From an uncultured Eubacteriales bacterium (GTDB lineage: Bacteria > Bacillota > Clostridia > Oscillospirales > Acutalibacteraceae): a stretch of DNA of 64,000 nt. Where the stretch lies: assembly GCA_934511365.1 (NCBI GenBank), contig CAKSWC010000001.1, positions 1-64,000 on the forward strand. Reading direction: 5' to 3'. A program made the translations under genes and the position numbers. The first letter of the stretch is position 1, and each line of letters begins with the position of its first letter. The notes below the pieces were generated by a model, which did no database searches, was not told the origin of the DNA, and worked only from the letters and a program-made list of their open reading frames with translations. Below are positions 17,298 to 27,500 of this stretch, in pieces.

Positions 17298-19658
17298 ATG
17301 ATTTTTGTTAACAAGGACAACACTTTCCATCTTCAAACAGAGAAAACCAGCTATGTTTTTCGCGCCCTCCCGTCGGGTCAGCTTGAGGGAATGTATTACG
17401 GCAAAAAAATTCGTAATTGCAGCGACTTTTCATTCATGTTTGACAAGCATGAGTGCGGCTACAGCAATGCTACCCCCCGTTCGCAGAAGGACACCTCGCT
17501 TTCGCTCGACCACATCGCCCTTGAATATTCTTCATACGGCAAAGGCGATTACCGCCAAAGCTCAATGAGGTTGCTTTCGGCGGATGACAACTTCACAACC
17601 GACTTCCTTTATAAGTCTCACACAGTAAACAAAGTTAAACCCGTTCTCCACGGACTCCCTTCAAGCTATGGCGACAGCGAAACACTCACAGTTGTTCTTG
17701 AAGATAAGATTCTCGGCGCGGAGCTTCACCTTTTTTACACCGTGTTTGAAGAGTGCAATGTTATCACAAGAAGCGTCAGACTCTATAACAAGAGCAAAAA
17801 GGACATCAAAATCCGCTCTCTTATGAGTATGCAGCTTGATTTGCAACGCGGCGACTATACCGTTCTCACCTTTGACGGCGCATGGATTCGTGAGCGCTAT
17901 AAGAACGAGCACAAGCTCACCTCAGGAACATTCAGCATTGAATCCACAACCGGAACCAGTTCAAACCGCCACAACCCGTTTTTTGCCGTTAAGAGCGGCG
18001 TCTGCACGGAAAACAGCGGCGAATGCTACGGCTTTAACCTTGTTTATTCCGGAAACCACATTGCTCAGACGGAGATTTCATCCCACGGCCTTCTGAGAAT
18101 TCAAAACGGCATCAACCCGTTTGAATTTGAATGGCTCCTTAAACCCGACCAGAGCTTTGATACACCCGAAAGCGTCCTCACTTTCAGCAGCGAGGGTCTG
18201 AACGGAATGAGCCGCAATATGCACGCCTTTGTTAAAGAGCATATCGTCAGAGGATACTGGAAGAACAAAGAACGCCCCATCCTCGTCAACAACTGGGAAG
18301 CTACATACTTCAACTTCAACGAGAAGAAGATTCTTGATATTGCAAAAGCAACAAAGGAAATTGGCGGAGAGATGTTTGTTCTTGACGACGGTTGGTTCGG
18401 AAAGCGCAACAACGATAAATGCTCGCTCGGCGACTGGTACATCAACAAAAAGAAACTTCCGTCCGGTATTGACGGTCTCTCTCAAAAAATCAATGAAATG
18501 GGTCTCAAATTCGGCCTTTGGGTTGAGCCTGAAATGGTTTCTCCGGATTCCGATCTCTACAGAGCTCACCCGGATTGGGCAATCAAAACCGATGTCTATG
18601 AACCGTCGCAGGGCAGAAACCAGCTTGTTCTTGACCTGACGAATCCTGAGGTTGTTGAATACATCATCAACACAATGACTGACGTTTTCAGATATGGCAA
18701 TATTGAATACATCAAGTGGGACAATAACCGCCAGATGACAGACGTTTTCTCTCACCGCAAGGATGCAAGAAGCGGCGAATTCTTCCACAGATATATGCTC
18801 GGCCTTTATGAAATTTGGGGCGCACTGACGGAAAGATTCCCGCAAATTCTTTTTGAAGCCTGTTCAAGCGGCGGAAACCGCTTTGACCTTGGAACATTCT
18901 GCTATATGCCGCAATGCTGGACGAGTGACGACACTGACGCGCTTGAAAGAATTTATATCCAGTCCGGAACATCATACGGCTATCCGCAGTCGGTCATGAC
19001 AATGCACGTTGCGTGTTCACCGTCATTTGCCTGCCTTCGCCAGTCCTCAATCGAGCACCGCTTCAATGTTGCCGCGTTCGGCCTGCTTGGCTATGAGCTT
19101 GATGTTACAAATCTTTCACGCTTTGATAAAGCCGCAGTCAAAAAGCAGATTGAATATTACAAGGCGCACCGCTATCTCTTGCAGTACGGCGAATTCGACC
19201 GCATAGGCGATTTCTTCACAGACAACATTGCAAAATGGCAGATTACCTCGCCGGACAAAAAGGAGAGCATTCTCGGCTATTTCATCAACCGCGTCACTCC
19301 AAACTGGGGCAACGATGTTATCCGCTTCACCGGTCTTGACGAAAACAAGGACTATGACCTTTCGGCCCGTACTCAGCTCTTCTCCGTCCGCAATCTCGGC
19401 GAGATTATCAACACTCCCCTTCCGAAAAAAATTGATATTGAGGAAAGCCGCCTTTATGATTTCCTTGTTGAAACCGTCAAACTGCGCACCGAAAAAGAGG
19501 AATACACCGTTGGCGGAGACGCGTTGATGAGCGCTGGCCTCAAGCCGCACCAGCCGTTCGTTCTCAGCGGATACAAATTCGGCGTTTCAAGAATACTCAT
19601 GGACACCGATTCAAGAATGTATTACCTCAAAGAAAAAGAGCAGGCCGCAAAAAAATGA
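17298..19658 (+). CDS. Alpha-galactosidase, GH36
   Basis: From ATG 17298 (TCGGAGGAGAAA ribosome site) the product is 786 residues, without signal peptide, so cytoplasmic. It follows the GH36 plan: N-terminal beta-sandwich (about 1-310), then the barrel. Visible catalytic elements are EMFVLDDGWFGKRN, FGLWVEPEMVSPDSDLY, the nucleophile Asp in IEYIKWDNNRQ (near 475), FEACSSGGNRFDLG, and the acid/base Asp in QCWTSDDTDALERI (near 540). GH36 enzymes release terminal alpha-1,6-galactose from melibiose and raffinose-type sugars. The next two genes overlap translationally, suggesting an operon that releases and phosphorylates sugar. Confidence 0.95.
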   Translation: MIFVNKDNTFHLQTEKTSYVFRALPSGQLEGMYYGKKIRNCSDFSFMFDKHECGYSNATPRSQKDTSLSLDHIALEYSSYGKGDYRQSSMRLLSADDNFTTDFLYKSHTVNKVKPVLHGLPSSYGDSETLTVVLEDKILGAELHLFYTVFEECNVITRSVRLYNKSKKDIKIRSLMSMQLDLQRGDYTVLTFDGAWIRERYKNEHKLTSGTFSIESTTGTSSNRHNPFFAVKSGVCTENSGECYGFNLVYSGNHIAQTEISSHGLLRIQNGINPFEFEWLLKPDQSFDTPESVLTFSSEGLNGMSRNMHAFVKEHIVRGYWKNKERPILVNNWEATYFNFNEKKILDIAKATKEIGGEMFVLDDGWFGKRNNDKCSLGDWYINKKKLPSGIDGLSQKINEMGLKFGLWVEPEMVSPDSDLYRAHPDWAIKTDVYEPSQGRNQLVLDLTNPEVVEYIINTMTDVFRYGNIEYIKWDNNRQMTDVFSHRKDARSGEFFHRYMLGLYEIWGALTERFPQILFEACSSGGNRFDLGTFCYMPQCWTSDDTDALERIYIQSGTSYGYPQSVMTMHVACSPSFACLRQSSIEHRFNVAAFGLLGYELDVTNLSRFDKAAVKKQIEYYKAHRYLLQYGEFDRIGDFFTDNIAKWQITSPDKKESILGYFINRVTPNWGNDVIRFTGLDENKDYDLSARTQLFSVRNLGEIINTPLPKKIDIEESRLYDFLVETVKLRTEKEEYTVGGDALMSAGLKPHQPFVLSGYKFGVSRILMDTDSRMYYLKEKEQAAKK

Positions 19659-20287
19659 TGAAAACATATGAAACTCTCTGCTTTGAAAATGAGCCTGACT
19701 GGAGCAAGGTTCCCACAGGAAAAATTGACTACTTCCAATGGGAAAAGCCCGGTTTTTCAAGACCGGACAGCTCATTTCAAATGTGCTTTGTCAAAAACAA
19801 AGGCATTTTTGTCAAGATGCACTCGAACGAAAAGAATCTTCGCATAACCTGCAACGGGCGCGATGAAAGCGTTTGGGAGGACAGTTGCCTTGAGTTCTTC
19901 TTTTCGCCGGAAAAGGGCGCCGGATATCTCAACACGGAAACGAATCCGCGCGGTGCGTTTTTAACGCAGGTTGGGCAGGAAAGAGAACACCGCAAATTCC
20001 TTAAAGAGCTGACAGATGTTTCGCCGCAAGTCAGCGGCTTTGCGGACGAACACGGCTGGGGCATTGAGCTTTTTCTTCCCTGCTTGCTCTTTAAAAAGGC
20101 GTTCGGCGTTGACTTTTGCGCTTCTCCCGGCGTTTACAAAGGCAACTTTTATAAATGCGGCGACAAAACCGCCGCACCGCACTACGGGTCTTTTTCTCCG
20201 ATGAGAAAAGAACTTACTTTCGGATTCCATGATCCCGAATATTTTGCAACAATAATAGTTAAGGAAGATGTTATTCAAAATGACTAA
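19655..20287 (+). CDS. CBM9-like (DOMON-type) carbohydrate-binding protein
   Basis: The 210-residue protein starts inside the end of the alpha-galactosidase gene (ATG at 19655). It resembles stand-alone CBM9-type domains: KGIFVKMHSNEKNLRITCNG, the SVWEDSCLEFFFSPEK strand pair near 70-86 and YKGNFYKCGDKTAAPHYGSF near 163-182. There is no signal peptide. CBM9 domains bind reducing ends of sugars, but cytoplasmic copies like this are not characterised, so the role here is inferred from its place between a glycosidase and a sugar kinase. Confidence 0.75.
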   Translation: MMKTYETLCFENEPDWSKVPTGKIDYFQWEKPGFSRPDSSFQMCFVKNKGIFVKMHSNEKNLRITCNGRDESVWEDSCLEFFFSPEKGAGYLNTETNPRGAFLTQVGQEREHRKFLKELTDVSPQVSGFADEHGWGIELFLPCLLFKKAFGVDFCASPGVYKGNFYKCGDKTAAPHYGSFSPMRKELTFGFHDPEYFATIIVKEDVIQND

Positions 20288-21398
20288 TACCGAAACCGTT
20301 CTCCGTGTCTGCCGCAGTTTTGGGATTGACGGCGAATTGATTGAAACAAAAACGCTCACCGACGGACACATCAACACAACCGTTCTTGCTGTTTTTGAAA
20401 ACGGAGGTCAACAAGAAAAATTTCTTGTTCAAAAAATCAATACGAATGTTTTTAAAAACCAGAACGCTTTAATGCAAAACATTGTCAATGTCACCCACTT
20501 TTTGAGGAAGAAAATCCGCGCAGCCGGAGGTGACCCGGAAAGGGAAACGCTGCACTTCCTCAAAACACCGGATGGCGGACTTTACTTTAACGATGAGTCT
20601 GGCTGCTGGAGAATCTACCGTTATATTGACAATTCCTACACCTACAACATGATTGACAGCACGGAGGTCTTTTGCAACGCAGGAGAAAGCTTTGGAAAAT
20701 TCCAGAAGCTCCTCAATGACTATCCGAGCGAAACACTGCTTGAAACAATTCCTGATTTTCATAACACTCCGAAAAGAGTTGAAAACCTTGAAAAATCAGT
20801 AGACGCGGATGTCCGCTCAAGAGCCGCCGGAGTCAGGAAGGAAATTGAATTTGCTTTGAGCCGGAAAGAGAAGGCCGGAATTGCTCTTTCCCTTTGCGAG
20901 GCGGGTGAAATTCCGCTGCGCGTGACGCACAACGACACAAAGCTTAACAACATTCTTTTTGATGCCGAAACCCATAAGGGACTTTGCGTTATTGATCTTG
21001 ACACAATTATGCCCGGCCTTTCCCTCTACGATTTTGGAGACGCCATCAGATTCGGCGCAAAAACGGCCGATGAGGACGAGCCTGACCTTTCAAAGGTATC
21101 AGTCTCTCTTCCGCTCTATGAGGCATATACAAGGGGATATCTTTCAAGCTGCGCCGCAGCGTTGACAAGGGCGGAGGTTGACTCGCTCGCCTTTTCCGCT
21201 TTCCTCATGACTTATGAATGCGGAGTGCGCTTCCTCACCGACTACCTCGACGGCGATGTATACTTCCGGATTGCATATCCGGAGCATAACCTTGTCAGAG
21301 CGCGCAACCAGTTCAAAATGGTTGAAGAGATTGAAAAGAACCTTGACGAGATGAACAGAATCACAAGGCGTATCTATAACGAAATTATGAGCAAATAA
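20280..21398 (+). CDS. NahK-like N-acetylhexosamine/sugar 1-kinase (APH fold)
   Basis: The 372-residue kinase starts at ATG 20280, overlapping the previous stop by 8 nt. It closely follows bifidobacterial NahK: TLTDGHINTTVL near 25, the LVQKINTNVFKN lysine strand, GCWRIYRYIDNSYTYNM, then the catalytic loop LRVTHNDTKLNNILFDAET (near 215-233) and metal-binding CVIDLDTIMPG with LYDFGDAIRFGA. MTYECGVRFLTDYLDGD and YPEHNLVRARNQFK also match. NahK makes GlcNAc/GalNAc-1-phosphate from free hexosamines. Beside an alpha-galactosidase, galactose or GalNAc is the likely substrate (inference). A lacto-N-biose phosphorylase is not in the window. Confidence 0.82.
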   Translation: MTNTETVLRVCRSFGIDGELIETKTLTDGHINTTVLAVFENGGQQEKFLVQKINTNVFKNQNALMQNIVNVTHFLRKKIRAAGGDPERETLHFLKTPDGGLYFNDESGCWRIYRYIDNSYTYNMIDSTEVFCNAGESFGKFQKLLNDYPSETLLETIPDFHNTPKRVENLEKSVDADVRSRAAGVRKEIEFALSRKEKAGIALSLCEAGEIPLRVTHNDTKLNNILFDAETHKGLCVIDLDTIMPGLSLYDFGDAIRFGAKTADEDEPDLSKVSVSLPLYEAYTRGYLSSCAAALTRAEVDSLAFSAFLMTYECGVRFLTDYLDGDVYFRIAYPEHNLVRARNQFKMVEEIEKNLDEMNRITRRIYNEIMSK

Positions 21399-21411
21399 GA
21401 ACCTAACACGC

Positions 21412-21462
21412 AATCCACGCACAGAACATTATCAAAGCGTTCTGTGCGTGGATTTTTGTTTG
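21412..21462 (+). terminator. Terminator of the alpha-galactosidase operon
   Basis: A perfect 16-bp stem (AATCCACGCACAGAAC and its complement) with an 11-nt loop and TTTTTG tail. Confidence 0.92.
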
Positions 21463-21469
21463 ACGTTCA

Positions 21470-21509
21470 GAAAAAAAAGCTACGGCTGCCTTTCTTCAGA
21501 CAGCCGCAG
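21470..21509 (-). terminator. Terminator of the giant secreted-protein gene
   Basis: On the minus strand CTGCGGCTG pairs with CAGCCGTAG (one mismatch) and is followed by eight T residues, just after the stop codon. Confidence 0.8.
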
Positions 21510-21518
21510 TTTTTTTGT

Positions 21519-24500
21519 TTACTTGAAAAGCTTTTTGAAAAATTCGCCTATTTTCTTGAACATTTCAATGATCTTCTGCCAAAAGACGATGAAGCCCTTT
21601 GAGGCGATTCCGTCGGAGTCAATGATTCCGCCGGTGGCCTTGTCAAGAATATTTCCAATCAGCGTTCCAAGTCCCTTAACATTTGGATCATCAGAGCCGT
21701 TCAGATTCTGAAGGATCTTTTTCCACATCGCATTGAGGTTTTTGAGTCCGGTTGCGGCGTGGTCAGCGCCCTTGTTGGCTCCATAGAAAATTTCATAGAG
21801 AACAAAGAGCGATTTATCCATTCCGAAGTAGGTCGTTTCATAGGTTGCAATGAGATCAAGCACGGCTTTGATATATTTTTCCGCGTCCGCGCTCATGTTG
21901 CATTTATCTTTGAGAATTGCCAGAAGCTTTGCGCGGTTATCCTCATGCATAACAAATCTTATTGCAAGCCTTTCAATAACGGTTATAAGCTCAGCCTTTG
22001 AAAATTCGCCGCTATATACCATTTTGTATGCCTTTTCTCCGTTAGCAGAGGTGTAGCTGACAAGCTTTCCGACTGTCAGCTCGGCAAAAGAGTCAATCTC
22101 AATGGCAGTAAGCTTCTGACCGGTCTTTTCCGAGAGCTTTTCAAGCAGAAGCTTAAACAAGCTTTCAAATGTAACCTCATCAAGCCTTATATTGATAAGG
22201 CTGTAAAGGTCAACCTTAACGAGCGGAGCAATCGCATTAAGAATTCCGTATACTGAATGAAGTGCATTTTTGAAGCAGGTATCAAGACCGTTGCTGTTTA
22301 CAAAATAGATGAGCTGAGGCAAAATTTCCGTTATTTTTTCCGCCGGGTTTGTCATGATATCGTCAAGACGGTCAAAGAGCGGCTCTGTAATAGCCGTAAT
22401 GATTGCGTCACCGTTCGTTTTGGCAGCGGAATAATATTCATCCGGAGTGAGAACATTTTTGCAATCGAGCGCTTCAAGAATTGGAATAACACCGTAGGCA
22501 TAGCCCTCAGCACCGAGGAGTGTTACAAGATTCTCTTTGTTTTCGTCAACAAAGAAGCTGAAATCTTTGTTCAAAAGCATCCATTCAAGAACAGGCTGAA
22601 GCGGACGGACAATATTGCAGAGCACTTCGGTAAACTTTGCGCGGTCATCGGTAAACGATGGAATTTTGATTGAATTCCATGCATTAAGGTCAACACCGAG
22701 CGACTCTTTGATAAGAGCCTTAATGTGTGCGCCGCCGTCCATTGCGTCAATCTTTCCAGAGAATTCAAGGAGTTTATCAAGAATTGCCTGTGCATTTTTG
22801 CTGTTATAAACAGAACCGTTCACAAATGCATTGATCATATCCTTGAATGTTGCAACATAGTTTCCGTTAATCTGTATTCCGAGAAGATAGACGAGGTTAT
22901 CAAGGAACTTATCAATATTATCCGCAATATACTGAGCCATCTCTTTTTGATAAAGCGGACCGAATTTGTTATAACCCGCAAAGAGCTTTGAGGACTCAAG
23001 AGCGGAGAAAGTCTTGTCGGTATCGGCGTACTCGGTGTTTCTGTAGTCAATCTTCTGCATATCAAAACTGCGCAGATTCATCACTCCGAGAACAGCGTCA
23101 TAGGTGTTGCTTCCGACAAGCTCACGCAGTTTTTCTTCATTGCCTTTGAGTTTAACGGTTTCAACAAGAGATGTGAGAATAAGAGTAACCATATCCTTGC
23201 GGTCGGTTTCGGTGTTGTACTCCATCTTATAGGCATACTCGCCGCTGACGGAAAGATACTGCCGGATGGTTCCGACGCAAAGGTCTGAGAAGGTTCCGGC
23301 AACGGGAGAAAGATCCATTCCGGTCTTTTCCTGAGCCAGCTCAAAGAGCTTTTCGGCGGAAAGGTTGGAAATGTCAAAGCCGAGAAGCTCATTGACGTCA
23401 ACCTTTGTTCCGAGCTTTTCAAGCGAGGCGGAAAGGGCGTAAACCGCGCTGAGCGCATTATAAACGCTTGCGGTGAGTCCGTCTGCATTGATGAAGTAAA
23501 TCACATTCGCAAGTACGTCAAGGATCTCATTCGCCGGGTCGGCAAGAATTTCATCAACCCTTTCAAAGAGCGAAGCAAGAGCCTTATCGAGTGCATTTTC
23601 GTCGTCTGCGGCGGGAACATTCCTGCAGCCGATAGCCTCAAGAACGGGAACAAGGCCGTTTTTATAGCCGTCCGCGCCTTTGATGGTGATGATGTCGTTA
23701 TAAACGTAATTTCCGTCGCTGTCCTTTTCGGTTCCGGTGAAGAACCTGTAATCCTTTGAGAACAGCAGCCAGTTCACAAGACCCTCAACAGAGGAGAGGA
23801 TTTTTGAAAGCTCGGACGCAAACTGCTTTGCCGTCAGCTCTCCTGCGGGTGCGGTGTATCCTTCAAGAGCAGCAAGGTCAAGACCGAGGACGACGTTAGC
23901 CGTGTTAACAAGTGTCTTGTCGGTATCCTTGAGAAGATTAAGAACGGCGTTTTTAATCTTTTCAAGGTTTTCTCCGGTAAAGAGATTGAGCTTTGCCTTC
24001 AAAACATCGGAAAGCGTTCCGCTCTCTCCGGAGGCTTTAAGAACATCGTTAATGACCAAATCAAGGTTTGCCGCAATATATTCGGCGGCGCCCTTTGTCC
24101 AGTTGTTCGGATAGGTCAGCGACTGGATGGTCGGCGTTATGACAACTCCCTTTTCAAAGTCATACTTTGAAAAATCGGTGTCCTCGCCGAAATAATACAT
24201 CCAGTTGATTTTTTTCTTCTCCGGGTCGGTACCCTTGAAAACGCTGAGAATTGCCTGTGTGATATTCTCAGTGCCGAGAAGCTTGTCAACAACGGCTGCG
24301 TTTTCGCTGACGGAGAGTGCTTCAAGCAGATAGCTGATAACAACGGTCACCATGTCACCCTTGTCAAATACTCCGGTGTTATATGCGCCCTTATAGGCGT
24401 TATCCTTGAGGAAGGCACTCTTTGAGTTATACTCGGTTGCGGCAGCCTTGCTGACATCCTCCATAAGAACCGCAAGTCCGTTAAGCTTCAGACCCGTCAT

Positions 24501-27500
24501 TTCTTCAATCTTTTTAACCAGATATGAAGCGCCGAGATCCTTGAAGCCGTTGTCCGCACCAAGCTGTGCGGCAAGTGCTCTGACATCCACCTCATACACC
24601 GGGCGGATTGTGTCTATGATGACATAAAGCGGATGAAGAAGATTTCTTATTGACGTTGAAAGTCCGTTTGAGGAAACATAATAGACAACGCCGGGAAGAA
24701 GCTCAAGAATTTCATTGACCGGGTCTGAGGCAAGCTTATCAATTCTTGCATACAGAGAATCAAGAACAACATTCAGAGTGTCCTTTGCTTCAAAGCTGTC
24801 GGAGGTCTTAACATCGCAGCCGAGTGCCTCAAGGAGCGGAACCAGCGCCGCGTCATAGCCGTTGTTTCCGTAAAGAACAAGGTCTGCGCTGTTTTTGAAA
24901 AGGTGAATGTTCTCGCCCTTGAACAGGAAGCCGAAAAGCGGCTCAAGCGGCTCAAGAACACCGAGGAGGGCGTCTGTGAAGCCCTCGCGGTTGCCGTCCG
25001 CAAAGCCCCAGGAATGGTCATCGGCAAGCTCCTTATACTGTTCAAAAGCGGTAAGATCAACGCCAAGCTCACTTTTTATAAGCTCGCCGACCTTTTTGGG
25101 CAGCGAAATGAGCGAGGAAAGACCCTTTGCAATGCCGGTAACAGCTTTGTTTGTGAACAGCCTGTTCACCGCATCGGTTATGCTCTTTGAAAGGTCAAGG
25201 TCGCTGCCGGAGGTTTTAAGAACTGATTGAACAACGGCCGAAAGATTATTTGCAACATAATTTGCCGCTTCCTTTGTCCAATCGTTGTTATAGGAAAGAT
25301 ATACCTTTGAAGCCGTGGTTGTTCCCTCAACGGTTCCGGCGCTGCTGTCCTTTTTCAGCCACTTGTACTCCTCAAGAGCGTACTGCGTCTGATTGAGCAG
25401 CTCGATTATTGCGGCAAGAGCCATGTTTCCGTTTTCGTCCGAGGTGCTTGTATAGATGTTTTCAATAATCTTTTTAAGTTCCGGAGTCATTTCCGGGTCT
25501 TTTGAAAACTGCTTATAAACAAGGTCAACAAAGTCGCTGTTTCCGAGGCATTTTGTCAGATAATCAAGCAGAGCCATGAAAACGTCTGCCTTGTCCGCGG
25601 TGAAGTTGATGCGGCTGCCGTTGCGGCGTTTTGTCGGTGCATTCGTGTCAAGAGAGGCATATGTGATGAGCTTTCCGGCGTTCATGATGGGCAAAGAACC
25701 GGACTGAATTCCCGGAATGAACATTGAAACAAGATAGGAAATTATTGAGCTGAAGGAGGAAACGTCAAAGTCAAGTCCGAGCGAATTTTTGTTGACAAGG
25801 TCGTTCAGTCTGAGGTCATAATGATCACTCAAAACCTGAATTCCGAGCCTTGACTCGGTCGCCTTATAGTTGAGTCTGATATTAAGATACTGGAATCTTT
25901 CCCAAAGCTTGTCCATCGGAATTGCGTAGGCAAGATTCGGAAGAACTGAGCAAAGGGTTGAAATCGGATCTTTTGCAAGCTTGTTTTCAACAAAATCAAT
26001 TAGCGGATTGAAAATTGCATTGACAAACTGACGTGAAGTTGTGTAGCCGCTAACTTCGGCATATGTCGGAATGTTGCTGCAGCCGAGTGCTTCAAGAATC
26101 GGTGTGACAAGATCCGAATAACCGGCACAGCCTGTTGCCGTGAGATTGAGGTTAGCCGCAATCGTTGCGCCCAAATAGTGACCATAACCGGCGCTGTTTA
26201 CGGTTACGTTATAGCCGTTCCAATCGGCAAAGAGAACTCTGACAACCGGAAGAATTGCGTCAAAGGATTCGCTCATTGCGCTCATGAATCGAGATTTTTT
26301 TGCGTTGATGAATTCAGCCGTTGTTTTGTAATTTTCCGGCTTGATGCTGTCAATGCCCCAATCAAGAACAAGTTTTCCGTCATTTTTGAGAGCGTTCCAG
26401 TTTCCGCCGGCGGAATAAAGCTGATTTCTGACGGTGTCAAAACCGTTGATAAAGCCGGCAACCTGATTCGGATAAAGACCCATTCCAAGTCCGGAAATAA
26501 TCTCCGGAAGCGACTTATAAGTCAGGTCAACCTTATCCTTCCAAAGCTTTGCGTCATACCAAACTTCACTCGGAAGCGAGTTATAAAGGTTTTCAAGTGC
26601 CTTAACAAGCTCCGGATAGAGAATGCCCATGAGCATATTGACAAAATCGTTTGTATAGAGATTATCGGCAAGAACCTGCTTGATGTAATCGCTCAGGTTG
26701 TCCGCATCAATATTAACAAGGTTTGTGAAGTCCTTGCTCGTCAGGAAAGAGTCAAGCTTTGAGATTGTGTCGTTAACAATTTTTTCGTCAACATTATATT
26801 CCTCGCCGCTCTTTCTTGCAAGGTCGGCGTCTGTGACGTCGCGGGTCATGAAAACGCCGTTTTCGCCGTGAAGATGCTGCTGCTTAAAGTTTGCAAGACC
26901 CTTTGAAGCAACAAAGCTGTTATACATATTGAGCAGCGAATCAAGACGATTATAGTCCGCACGCAGTTTTTCGGAAATTATTGAGGGGTTGTTATCGTTA
27001 AGGTAAGTCCAGATATCTCTTTCAACCCTGCCGACCGCGTCCTTGATTGCGGTAAAGTTTGAAAGGTTGACCTCGCCGTATGCGTCAAAGTAGCCGACGG
27101 CGGTGCTGACCTCGGAATCAAGGCGGGCAAGAATTGTGTTATAAAGCCTTGCAATGTAATCGTCAATAATATAGCCGAGGGCGTTTTCTCCCTCGCCGAA
27201 AATTGCTTTCATTGCGCTTTCACCAATGAGGGCGAGGTACTTTTCATACATCGCTTCAAATGCGCTCTTTTTTGAAACGGCGTTCGGAATGTTCGGAATG
27301 TTTTCCGCAATGCCGGTTCCGATGATGTTTTCCGTTGAAACCTGTGTCAAATCAGCGTATACAAGCGGAAGGAACCAAGCCCAGAAGGAGTCGTACTGCT
27401 CCTCAGCCTCTCTGTAATCCCATTCATATTTAAGCTCGGCTTCAAACTGTTTAACATAGCCCGTTCCGTCGGTGAAAACCTCGGCAACATAAGCTTGATT

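Noticed and set aside
17057..17323. 88-codon minus-strand frame
   Set aside because: It starts inside the alpha-galactosidase leader, runs through that promoter and ends in the hairpin repeat; no ribosome site or recognisable domain.
22257..22673. Long plus-strand frame inside the giant gene, with several others between 21.7 and 28.7 kb
   Set aside because: Shadow frames of a strongly biased minus-strand gene; no ribosome sites and no domain.
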